Part shown: in pieces, positions 10,336 to 20,384 of the stretch
How the letters are laid out: every line of letters begins with the position of its first letter
Position numbering within the stretch: position 1 is the stretch's first letter
NCBI GenBank assembly: GCA_001599755.1
Contig: BCHX01000009.1
Location: 310,001-374,000 of the forward strand
DNA from: Gliomastix tumulicola
Taxonomy: Eukaryota > Ascomycota > Sordariomycetes > Hypocreales > Bionectriaceae
Direction: 5' to 3'
Length of the DNA stretch: 64,000 nt
Position numbers and translations under genes: made by a program
Notes under the pieces: generated by a model
Told to the model about the DNA's origin: nothing
The model's database searches: none
What the model saw: the letters and a program-made list of their open reading frames with translations, nothing else

Positions 10336-11373
10336 CTAAATTGAGATCTCGCCCTTCATACATACTACGCCGTTCTTCTCGACCACGACATCCCATGCAC
10401 GCACACCCTCCTTCGCACTCTCCCCCTCGTCGTAGATCTGATACTCCTCCCCGGCGTAGATAGGCGACATGGCCCTGTAGACAACTTGGCCCGGCAAATC
10501 CAGCCCCAGAGTCACGCCTCGCGTGTCCCGCCAGTAGTCAAGCATGTTGATGAGGTTCAGCGGCCCGTGGACGACCTCCCCCAGGTGGCCCTCCACGTTG
10601 CGCGTCCAGTCCTCGTTGTAGTGAATCTTGTGCCCGTTGAACGTGAGCGCGGAGAAGCGGAATAGGCCCGTCGGCGACCAGCGTAGGCGACGGCGGCCAT
10701 CAGCCTGGTCCCTTACCTCCGACGGGGCTCTCACATCCGCGTTGGTCGGCTTGGGAGGCGTCTGCGGAGGGTTGCTGGGATCGAGCTGCGGCCTGAAGAT
10801 CCACGACCGCCTGTCCGAGATGGCCAGGCCCCGGGGCGTCCAGATCTCCTTTTCCACCTCGACGAGGACCATCTCCCCGGCCGAACGACTCGACTTTGGC
10901 GTCGCGCCGATCAGCTTCGTCCGCTCCTCGGCCTCGTCGCCGACGCGGAGGGCAAGCTCCCCTTCCTTGGGCCATCGCATCCGGCCGCCAGCCCACATCC
11001 GTCGCGTGAACGGCGCCGGGGCATTGAACGAGACATCCGTCCCGTCGGGTCCCAGCTCCGACTCGACACCGTTCGGCGTGAAGTACACGAGGTGGTATCC
11101 CGGCGGCAGGGGCGTGCCAGCCGGAGGCGCGCGTTCAGATACGTCCACGCGGCCGGGGAGAACAGGCCGGCCTAGAGTGAGGGCGAGTTTCTGCAGCTGG
11201 TTGGCGTCGATGAGCTGACGACGGACGGATGTCGTATTGCCGAAGGTGTCCAGCATGCGTGCAGCAGCGTCCTTGGCAGTGATGGAATGCCGTGCGCTCG
11301 ACGAGGTGAAGGCGCGGCATTGTGCCGCTGAGAGACAGATTGGCCGTAGCCAGGGAGCTCTGGGCACCTTCAT
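10336..11373 (-). CDS. Mitochondrial hot-dog hydratase/dehydratase (HTD2 / mesaconyl- or itaconyl-CoA hydratase-like)
   Basis: A single exon of 345 aa. The first ~30 residues (many Arg, Ala and Ser, with AFTSSSARHS) look like a mitochondrial presequence. The C-terminal half holds the hydratase hot-dog motif FRFSALTFNGHKIHY followed by VVHGPLNLINML, matching hydroxyacyl-thioester dehydratase type 2 and mesaconyl-C4-CoA or itaconyl-CoA hydratase proteins. The catalytic His lies in NGHKIHY. The N-terminal half is a second, weaker hot-dog-like region (MaoC-like) with a Pro-rich linker around residues 200-215. Known roles in the family are mitochondrial type II fatty acid synthesis (3-hydroxyacyl-ACP dehydration) or hydration of branched C5 dicarboxyl-CoA. 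With a divergent CoA-ligase pair 4 kb away, the second role is an attractive inference. No citramalyl-CoA lyase is seen in the window. Confidence 0.82.
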   Translation of the reverse strand: MKVPRAPWLRPICLSAAQCRAFTSSSARHSITAKDAAARMLDTFGNTTSVRRQLIDANQLQKLALTLGRPVLPGRVDVSERAPPAGTPLPPGYHLVYFTPNGVESELGPDGTDVSFNAPAPFTRRMWAGGRMRWPKEGELALRVGDEAEERTKLIGATPKSSRSAGEMVLVEVEKEIWTPRGLAISDRRSWIFRPQLDPSNPPQTPPKPTNADVRAPSEVRDQADGRRRLRWSPTGLFRFSALTFNGHKIHYNEDWTRNVEGHLGEVVHGPLNLINMLDYWRDTRGVTLGLDLPGQVVYRAMSPIYAGEEYQIYDEGESAKEGVRAWDVVVEKNGVVCMKGEISI

Positions 11374-11871
11374 CGTGCGACCGTAGAGAATGTACTGATG
11401 CGTTGATGTTGACTGACGTTGAAGTGTGACGTGGGAATAATTAATTACAGGGCGGTTTAGCGGGTATTTAAGCAGCTTCAGTGGGGAAGCCTCTGAGACA
11501 GCGAATCCTTATAGCCGACTGCCCGCAAGCCAAGTAACCGAATGGAGCCAGTGTTAATGAAGGTGCATTGATGGAACAGAAAGCGTTGTTTCGATTTGTC
11601 TAAGTCATTTACTACTAATCTGTGTCCATGGGCCTCACATATTCTTCGCAATGCATGCTTTCCTCTCCCTTCAACGACCGAGCGGTCGGATAATACACCC
11701 CGTCTTCCTTACTCAGGGACGACATTGGACGAGCTTTAGATCACATATGGAGTACCCTTGATATGTGGCTTGAGAAGTTGCTTTGTGATAAATTGATGCT
11801 GGATACCGATATGATATGATACGCCCAGCAGTCCAGCCGGGCAGCCACTTCATATTCCCACAGCGGGACTT
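11374..11871. other. Intergenic, no gene seen
   Basis: Promoter side of the hydratase gene and 3' side of the AA9 gene. I see no open frame or repeat of note. Confidence 0.5.
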
Positions 11872-12636
11872 CTACTCAAGAAGGGTAGCCTCGCCCATGT
11901 CACGAGCATGAGCACGAGCCTTGAGCGTGCGCAGAGGAGGCCCGGGAATAGGGTACGACGTGGGGTTGTTGTAGATGTTGAACAGAATCCCGGGGTCGTT
12001 GGCCCGGTACAGGCTGGTGCCGGCCGTGCCACTGGGCAGCGACGAGCCTCCGCCGGTGACGACGAGGTTGATGCACTGCGGGTACAGCTGGGCGCCGTTG
12101 GCGTTCCCGCCGCTGTGCAGGGCGATGATCTCGTGGCGGAGGACGTAGTTGCCCGCCTGGAGGTTGCTCGGGATCGTGACGGACCACCGGTTGCCGTTCT
12201 GGATGAGGCGGTCGGCCGCCCAGACGCCGCCGTCGAGGCCGCGCTGCGCGATCTTGAAGAACTGCAGGCTCGTCTTGCTGACGGACGTGCAGGAGCCGCT
12301 GCAGCGGGCGAGGTAGTCGATGACGGGGCCCTTGTGAGAATCGGGCCACGTGTTCCACTGGAGGGTGAGGGTCGAGCCGGCCGAGACGGTGATGGAGGTC
12401 GCGCCGGGGGTCGCGTCGCGGTGGCAGATGACGTTGGGCGTGCCGGCCGCGTTGGGCTCGACGAAGCCGAGGTCAGTGTTGGTGGCGGACCAGCCGGGAC
12501 GGGCAGGATGGCCTGGGTTGTAGGGGTCGGAGGAGGGGTTGAAGTTGGCATAGCTTTGGCCGCCGACGGTGATGGTCTGGACGAAGCCGTGGGCTGCCAC
12601 TGAGGCCGCACCGGCCAGGAGGGCTAGGAATTTCAT
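11872..12636 (-). CDS. AA9 lytic polysaccharide monooxygenase (secreted)
   Basis: A single exon of 254 aa. The signal peptide MKFLALLAGAASVAA is followed directly by HGFVQT, which exposes the N-terminal His of the copper brace at residue 16. The second brace His is in DSHKGPV. The conserved RHEIIALH follows, and AQLYPQC carries the axial Tyr. Cysteines are in usual positions (VICHRD, ARCSGSC, PQCINL). The catalytic domain ends at the typical SYPIPGPPL and is followed by a 19-aa Arg/Ala-rich tail without a CBM1. These copper enzymes oxidatively cleave cellulose or related beta-glucans outside the cell. A TATA-like TATATAAG lies on the same strand 83 bp upstream of the ATG. All active-site residues are intact, unlike the AA9 copy at 33.0-33.7 kb. 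Confidence 0.93.
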   Translation of the reverse strand: MKFLALLAGAASVAAHGFVQTITVGGQSYANFNPSSDPYNPGHPARPGWSATNTDLGFVEPNAAGTPNVICHRDATPGATSITVSAGSTLTLQWNTWPDSHKGPVIDYLARCSGSCTSVSKTSLQFFKIAQRGLDGGVWAADRLIQNGNRWSVTIPSNLQAGNYVLRHEIIALHSGGNANGAQLYPQCINLVVTGGGSSLPSGTAGTSLYRANDPGILFNIYNNPTSYPIPGPPLRTLKARAHARDMGEATLLE

Positions 12637-12718
12637 GTTGATGGATGTACAATTGTGATACTGTAGGCGATGATGATAACTGAGTTAGATGGACTGCTCA
12701 CGGGGGTATGGCCGCCTT

Positions 12719-12726
12719 CTTATATA
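12719..12726 (-). promoter_or_regulatory. TATA-like box of the AA9 gene
   Basis: TATATAAG on the minus strand, 83 bp upstream of the AA9 start codon. Position and sequence fit a core promoter; no other support. Confidence 0.5.
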
Positions 12727-12736
12727 CTGAGCTTGT

Positions 12737-14237
12737 GAAAGTCCAAGACCTAATCACTCCGGCCAAGGCCTTAGCGGTGCGTTCACATGGTGACTGTCAC
12801 CCTCCTCTACTGCAACGTCGCCTTGGATTCACCCTTTCGTGGCGAGAAATGGTGTGGAAGCTCCGGAGCTCGACTGTCCGTCTAGTGTTGGAACGTCCAT
12901 GAGGAGAGTGCTGACGTGATGAGCTGGTTTCTATCTGGCGTCCAGAGATGGCTTCTACAGACCTACCTACATCGCCCATTCTGTTTCGTAAGCTTCCTCT
13001 CGCGGAGAAGATGATGTTCAGGGTTTCAAACGTTTGTTGGCTAATGGCGACGTTCGTACGAAGACATTCCCAGGCCCTGCTCAGTTTTGGGGAAGCCGAG
13101 CTGCATGCCTCGACACCCATCCAGAGCCTTTAGGCTAAAGTGAAGGGCGGGATGTCTTGGTGCTTCTCTTCTGTCCACCAACCGATGGCGTCCTGTTACC
13201 AACCTCCTGGCGTGCGTTGAGCTCAGTTTACGCTTCATGATTAACGACCAAGACTTAAAACATAACCGTCTTCATGGCCAAGGCAGGTCTGTGCTTTCGA
13301 TCCGGGACCCCGCCCCCAGAGTCCCGAACGTACAAGATACGCTTAATTATATGAAGTTCCCTCGAGTATGGGTACACCTCGGAGCCAGGTCGTCCGCATT
13401 TTCCGTTTCTAAAGTTGGGCTCGCAAGTTGTGTCACCTGAGTCGTCGAAAAGGAACAACAAGCAGAGAGACCTTCCTAATCCTGCCCTCAAGGCATTCCA
13501 TGGCTCGGATATCATTCGGTGTAATGCAACTGCCGATCCGGCTCAGGCCGTACGCACAAGGGAACCTGCACCATAGCGTCGGCTCCCTCCGCAATATACG
13601 GTGATTACGGCAACGTGGGCTATCAACTTTAAATCGTTGATTGTTATTCCTTCTTTTGTTCCCCGGCTGCCTGTTGAGCTCTGGGGAAAGGAACTAAGCA
13701 TTTGGCAGTAGAGTAAGTAATTGTCAGGCCTCGACGAAACGATCTACTCGAGCACGACCCGATTGTCCTTTGATGTCGTCACCCACTAGCTCCAATATTT
13801 ACATAATGTCCAAAATGGCTCTTACTATTGAAGTCAAAGCAAGCTCAGTGGGTCTCATCTGCTGACCTTGCTCGATAAATTGCCGTCAGAGGAGTCACAC
13901 TCTTGAGGAAGCCAAGAGTTGCGGTCGAGTCTCGCCCACCAATAGCATTGATTTCGTTTAGGATTTGACTCCTTTCGTTCCTCGGACAAATCGTCTCGGG
14001 AACATGACCAGTGGAGCTGTAATCGAGAGGATGATGAATGTGATGGTGGGGAGAGACGGGGAGAAATCACTCGCCTTGGTCCGTCCAGGCCTGGCGATTA
14101 TCCAGGCTGCTTCCTATGGAGAAAGCCTGGGGTATACGCATCGTGGCTTCACGACCCATGGCAGCAGAAGCCGCTAGAAAAATTATTCTTCATCGATGAG
14201 CTTCTGCCTACACAGAAACAGAAACAACGAGACTACT
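12737..14237. other. Intergenic, no gene seen
   Basis: About 1.5 kb between the AA9 promoter and the 3' end of the HET gene. Open frames here are short and overlapping, with no domain or splice pattern I could support. Confidence 0.5.
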
Positions 14238-16198
14238 TTAGTATATCTCGACTTTCTCCTCCAAGCCCCAAAGAATATCAGCGTCTTTCACTACCCCCAC
14301 GCCGACTCTGATGTATCCACCTGGACGTCCAGAAGGTGATGGAGCAATGACCATCACATAGTTCTCTTTGCTTTCCACCTTCTTGGTCCCGAGGATGACA
14401 CAACGTAGTTGGTCTATCTCGTTAACACTGGACGGTAGATCAAGTATAACGGCATCCTGAAGTACCAGATCATGAAAAGTGGTGGGAGACAGCTTTCTTG
14501 CCCTTTTGCACACAAGAGCGGGCGGGGGGTAATTCCCATTTGCCTCCCAGAAGCTCTGACCCTCATCACTTTTGAAAGGAGATTCATAGTCCTTCGTCCA
14601 GTCGATCTGGTCGAACGGGGCCTCGAGGTATGAGATGGGTCCCTCGAAGGTCATCCACGACCAAGAGGGCACACTTCTGTCCGATGCGTAGCTGATAGGG
14701 AGCAGAGTGCCATCCTTTGGCCGAACCCACAACAAGCTGCGCTCCAGATACGCTTCGAAGATGCCATACCCGGCCTTGGTCTTCAACGCGGTCATGAGTC
14801 TTCTCTCGAGACCGGCCATGGCAATTGACCGGTCCCACGACCTTGAAAACTTCAAGCCCGAGTACGTGCGGAATAGGTCTTGAAAGAGTATGATTCTCCC
14901 GCCCCTGTAATACGGCAGGATGGAATTGGGGAAATCCGAATCGCCCAGGAACGCCGCTTTCTCGCTGTTGGCACCGATATTAGCCGTAACACTCGAAAGT
15001 AAGGTTGAGCGAAATGATGACTGACTTGACCAATTTTGTCAGGCTCTCACACTGCACGCCCTTTCCACACTCCATGTACAGTTGCGTAGAAGTGAAGTGG
15101 ATGGAGCGACGGGCCAAAGCTCTCTCTTGCAGAACCCACCCCCGTTTATTAAGAACAGCCTCTTCCACGTCTAGGTGGAAGTTATCGATTGACTTGCAAA
15201 CGTAGTTGAGGGTCCCCGAGGGCGATCGCATAGCCACCCACGGCCGAGGTTGACGTTGGATATTGAGAAACCCATCAGTCGAGGACGAAGCAGAACTGGC
15301 CGCGATGACGCAAACGGCGTTGCTGTAGACCTGCTGCATCCGTGCGGCCTCGTGATCCCAGTCTTCCTTGTTGTCCTGAATGATGCACAGCGAGTCAATC
15401 CAGAGATATCGAGCTCCCAAGCCACGCGTGACGGCAATGGCATCTTGGAAGCTGAGCGGGAGACTCTCCATAGCGATATTCTCTCGGAGACTGCCGACGG
15501 TATCATTAGTGGTAAAAATACCGCTCTTTCCCCAGCAGTGGCTGAACGCCGTGTAGTCCTGCGACTCCATGGCAGTGCTGTCGATGAGTCGAATCTCGCT
15601 CCTGCTTTGGGCCCAGACGTCGATCACCCTTGTAGGAAGGTCATAAAGACTGAGTGGTCTCGCGGTGGACTGGTCGTGTCTGTGTGTCTCCTGGCACACG
15701 CGTAGCCACTCTTTCATGAGTATGAAATGGGGCGTGCTGCCAGGTGTAGGCAACCAAGGAACGCCAATTTGCGTATTGGTGACAGGCGTATCTTGAACTG
15801 GGGCAGCTGTAAGTAGGGGAACGGTCGACTTAAATGTATAATGTGGAGGGTTGGTTGGTACCTGGGTCCGAGTAGATGGAGAGGATAATCTTCCCGGACG
15901 GCCATACGCGAAGACTCGAAGCAATGCGCTGGCACACAAACGTCTCATGGCCATGCATTCCAAGCTCTAGAATGGCGCTTGAGAATAGAGAGCAAAGTTC
16001 GCAATCTCGAGCTCTAATGCTGATGTCGTCGACGAGATCGGTCGTCTGGAAGTCCGGATCGGATATGTCGAAATCAGCGCAGATCTGGCAAAGCTTTGAG
16101 GTGCGCTGAGCATCCGGTGGCTCGCCTAGGCATTCTTTCCGAGAAAAGAATGCACGCGCAAATTCGTTATCCGGTTTGAAGTGCCAGACATTGTTCAA
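14238..16198 (-). CDS. HET-domain (heterokaryon incompatibility) protein
   Basis: Three exons with introns at 15861-15807 and 15025-14992 (34 nt, short but giving a clean frame) encode 623 aa. The N-terminal part has a Cys pattern (CQICADFD, DCELCSLF). The HET domain spans about residues 195-345: YTAFSHCWG, then LPLSFQDAIAVTRGLGARYL, WIDSLCIIQD, and M-x2-VYSNA-x3-IAASS. A block after the domain, RGWVLQERALARRSIHF, is typical of the family. In filamentous fungi such proteins trigger cell death after fusion of unlike strains or act in other immunity-like responses. The gene lies upstream-adjacent to two fungal-specific kinases. There is no signal peptide, so it is probably cytoplasmic. Confidence 0.92.
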
Positions 16199-16440
16199 TC
16201 GCTCGATTTGCTAAACTACTGTAAATACCGCTTCACATAACTTGGCTCATGGGAGTAATGAAACTTACTCCCTAAATGAGTGTTAGCCACAGGAGGTGAT
16301 CATTGGCTATGTGCCTTGACTGACCACCTATATAGTGAAAAATGATTAGCTGATAATCAAGTCCTACCAGAAGCTGTAGTAGGCCTCACATTCTTTATGA
16401 GGGGTTAGCAAATTGCCAATTGAGAGAAGAGAAGCTCGGA

Positions 16441-18609
16441 TCAACTCACGTACTAAAAGAATCCGGGTTAGCGAAAGATAAAGAAGATGACAAAGGCATG
16501 GAGTGTTCAGACTTACATCTCGGGCGATTTTAGCCGTGCTTGGGACGGTCAGGGCACCACTGCTATCGTAGTCGTCTGTGTTCTCTACCCTGATTTCGGG
16601 GTTACCCAGATTGCCATGGGTGAGTTGGGAATTCTGGGGATCTTGCAGGGGCGGTAAAGGCCGAAGGGAAGCACTCGAGGGGGCCAAGTTCTGTCCCAAT
16701 GACGTTGTGAATGGCTGTGGTTTGGTGCTAATCCGTGACCAGATGGCGGGATTGATGAGGTAGTCGGGTTCTTCCGCCGCCCTTGCTGATATTTTGGTTA
16801 GGTTCGCATACACATCGTGACTCTTACTTCTCTTTTCGGAGTCGGGAACCAGCATCTGATTTTTGACCACTTGGAGAACGTCACCAAGCGCCGTTTTGGG
16901 GCTCTTGAGATCCTCGGAAAGACGGTTGAGGAGCAGTCGCACGTTGGAGTGAACCAGGAACTCGGTTCCCGACGCCTCCCAGAAGTGATCAAATCTGGTC
17001 TTCTTGAACTGAACGAGCTGGCTGTTCCCGTAAAGAATCCAGACGAGAAACTCAACATATATGCAGCCGAGAGACCACACATCGAAGACTCTGGGGATCT
17101 GTTCGGCGTGGAAGAATTCGGGCGAGACGTAGAGCATGGTGCCCGTGTTGGTCTGGGTAATGTGCATGAGATTCTTGCGCTGCTGTGTCGGAGCCTCATG
17201 AAACTTGGCGAGTCCCAGGTCCGCAATGCGTAGAGTCCCCTTATAGCCGCCCTCGTGGAAGAGGAGGATGTTCTCCGGCTTCAGATCCCCGTGCCGGTGT
17301 CCCCCCGCGTGCAGAACGCTGAGGGCGTCGCAGAGGCCACACATCTGCTTCACTACCCACTTCATCATTTCTGGACTGTTATGAGGTCGAAGCGTTTCCG
17401 TGGACCAAAAGTCTCTCATGTTCCCACCTTCAGCCCAAGGAAAGAGAAAGCTGCCATTCTCTTCGTTGTGGAGCTGAAACGCGGCGATCGGTTTAATAAG
17501 ATGGGGGTTATTGATTGTGCGGATGGCTTCGAGAGTCTTCTGTTCTTGGGTGAAGTAGTGTCCCATTTGTGGTCGAATAAGCTTCAAGGCAATACGTATA
17601 GGCTTGTCATCAGCCTGGTTTGGGATTAGCCAGAAGTACCACAACAACAACAGCAACAACGGTCAGGGTAGTAGTGAGCGAGGCGTACCTGATCAAGTAC
17701 TCTTTGATGTGCTGGATGGATCCCAACTTCATTGACCGATCCTGCGAGACCTCCGCGTGCGTTGGGCATCTTGGCGGTGATTGGGAGCGGACACTGCTGG
17801 TCAAGGTGGTATGTGAAAGTTTCCTTAACAAAAACAGGTGCCAGGAAGCGCCATTGATCGGATATGAAATCGAAGCAGTGCATAACTTCCCATGCAGGCG
17901 GCGAGGCCCAGGACCTTGGACCCGATGAAGAGATGACTTGTCCCTCATTCGAATTCCTTGCAGAACCAGGCGAAGATGCGTCATGAAACTTGATTGGTAG
18001 GTGGTCATCGGTAATGCCCAGGCGGTGGAAGTGCACGATGGCGTCGAGACACTTGCGATAAGCCAAGGTAAGAAAGATCTTTGCCGCCGGCTTGGCCAAG
18101 ACATATTCAACCAGTGACTCAAGGGTGTTCGGCTCGACGATTCCCATGAGCTCACGCTCGACGATATCGCGTGTCGAAAGAGCCGCAATGGCGTCCACGG
18201 GGACGAATTGCTTGCCGTCGTGGTTGATAAGGATTTTCTTCACGATCTCGTCCACGAGCTTCTTATGACCGACTTGGGGGGGTGGAAGCATTGCTGTCGG
18301 AGTATCTGCGGCGCTCGGGGCCTGCACGTGGTCGAAGTCTGGCTGGCTGGGAGGAGCGTCTTCGGGTCCGACTCGTGGATCTCCCAAGCTCTTGGACGGA
18401 CTGGGTGTAACGCTTGCGGAGAGGGATCGTCTGGATTCGGAATGGTCTATCTGGCTTGTAGAAGGATGATTCGGTGTCGAGTCTTTGTCGTAATTGACCG
18501 ATGTTGTGCGACGGGTCTGTGCCGGTTGAGACGTTGTGCGGCGTGGAGTCTGTTGGCCAGAGGCAGGAGGCTCTTCCTTGGGGGGCCGAGTCAGTGACAC
18601 CATAAGCAA
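16441..18609 (-). CDS. Fungal protein kinase with N-terminal helper domain (HET-linked)
   Basis: The modelled exons (introns at 17688-17615 and 16516-16453) encode 676 aa. Residues 1-110 are Ser/Thr/Pro-rich. Residues about 120-270 form an alpha-helical region ending in FLAPVFVKETFTYHL, shared in outline with the kinase at 20385-22961. The kinase domain follows: glycine loop ARGGLAGSV, Lys in IALKLIRP (about 318), catalytic HGDLKPEN (about 414-421), metal motif as DLG rather than DFG (IADLGLAKF), SPEFF in place of APE, and DVWSLGC. It is likely an active Ser/Thr kinase. The last short exon is uncertain: without the final intron the frame runs on to 16364. It lies head to tail with the HET gene and is divergent from the second kinase, so a shared signalling role is plausible. 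Confidence 0.85.
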
Positions 18610-20384
18610 TAGGCAAATATTATCAGACGTTGACGTACAAAGCCTTGAGTGGTGCTTTCATTCCGTAAGCAGAAATAGAAGAGCCAGCGGCACGGATTCA
18701 TCGCTGGCGCGTGATAGTTGGGGCATCAACGTGGGAAAGGGGAAAAAAGGAGGAAAAACGCCTTGCGCGATGTGACGGGCTCAGCAAAGAATTAAAAAGG
18801 GCGGTGCCCTCCCGTCTACCTCCCGGCGGTCGGTATCAGCTCTTATTGCTATCAGTGCCTGCAAACGTCGCAGCGAGAACGACGGACTGGTTGCCTTGCA
18901 TCGTCTTAGCTGCAGGGGATCTACAGTTGAGGCGCCTGGACGAGGCAGCTTGTCGCCAATGAAACGATACGCGCTGGCCCCCATCCCTCCTCGCCGAGGG
19001 TGAACTACTCCTGCCTCAATGGCTCTCAATTGGGTGTGCTGGGCTGTGCCATCCACTACGAGTCCTACATGCAGGGGTTATAGGCGGCCGCGGCTGAGAG
19101 TCCAGCCCCCAGAATGGGCCAGGAGGTCACGCTGACCACGCCGCTGAGCCTACAGTCACTGGTCTGTCACATTGGTCAGCGAATGTCCTGCAGCCAAGGC
19201 GAACGTGCACACCATTCCGCACAAAAGTGTAATGTCATTACTTCGTAAATCCAGCCCTCGTGGTTCGCATGGCCCCCCCATGTTCCCGCCCAGCATATCA
19301 ATAAATACAAACGCGCGCATGAAATAAGACGCTATAACAAGAAAAAGCAATACATCGAATCCCGCTGAGAAAGTCCGAGCACTGATGCCCGCGCCCAGCG
19401 ATGCCAAAAATATCCAGGTCGTAGGCGAAGTATGGCGCGATCGGCGCTCGCATTGAAAGGTTGATGGGATAATATGGTCAAGGACGTAATCGTTCGTGCA
19501 TGGTAACCGCACAAGATCCAGCCATCAGTTAAGCGGCGGCTGCCATGTGCCCGGTGTTGACGCTGACGTGGTAGATATTATGTCGCATCTCGATTTTGAA
19601 GTTGCCCGGGCCGACCAGCGAATTCAAGCGTTGGACCAGCTGCTTGGTCGTGATGAGGTTGGCATGAAGCTGGAACGACGAGCCCTGGTCTTGGGTTTGC
19701 ATATCGCACCCCATGGTATCCGTACCTGGTGGGTGATGGAACGACGTCGTGTAGTCGATGGAATGGGCTCTTGCGCTTCGAGTGATAGGTTTACTTGAGG
19801 ACTTAACGAGTAGCGACGGCGATGACAGTGAGGAAAGACTTGGGTGTGGTGGAGGGAGGATGGCCGGGATGGTGCGACTCTTTCTATCGCTCGAATCCGC
19901 GCGCTGTGTACGCGGAAGAAACAAAAACATGACCGGGGATCCTGCCCAAGAGAATGCCCTAATCTGCCTGACCCTCTTGGGCGGCGAACCATTTCCACAT
20001 GCAGCTGCAAGGCAACCATAGTAGCCGCCCTGGAACGCCACATGCACCAAATCCTGCGGCGGTAGTGCCCATAATTAGACAAACTAGCCCAAATGACGAC
20101 GGTCTGACCACTCGAGGCCAGGTTTATATGTCGGCCGGTGGCGTGCGGCCTACCGCTCAGCCCGTTCAGCCCGACCAGACCTGCCACTAAAGGGTCAGCC
20201 TGCATACGGCTTGAGACACACCAACGTAAAGGGGGTCACAGGTACCAGTTCGGCGTCAGGTCATGCTATGACCAAGTCTTAGATAAAAGCAGGGCGATAA
20301 AGCCTTCCCATGAAGGCGTGCTGCCTTTCCATCCATCATGTTTCATTCCCGATATTGGGTTCCGGCACACATGGTCTCTTGATC
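18610..20384. other. Divergent intergenic region between two kinases
   Basis: About 1.8 kb between the start codons of the two kinase genes. Apart from one possible small frame at 19529-19714, I see only short overlapping frames. Both kinase promoters must lie here. Confidence 0.5.
19529..19714 (-). CDS. Possible small protein (61 aa)
   Basis: A short frame starting MGCDMQ, containing TTKQLVQRLNSLVGPGNFKI and ending GHMAAAA. The middle reads like an amphipathic, folded small protein rather than random translation, and the frame is open well upstream. No family is recognised and there is no signal peptide. It may equally be chance. It sits alone in the gap between the two kinases. Confidence 0.3.
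   Translation of the reverse strand: MGCDMQTQDQGSSFQLHANLITTKQLVQRLNSLVGPGNFKIEMRHNIYHVSVNTGHMAAAA

Noticed and set aside
11908..12603. Long plus-strand frame (231 codons) opposite AA9
   Set aside because: It is the antisense shadow of a GC-rich coding exon, rich in Val, Gly, Ala and Asp as such shadows usually are.
12708..13133. Open frames on both strands upstream of the AA9 gene
   Set aside because: Short overlapping frames without protein-like sequence; the stretch is better explained as promoter.
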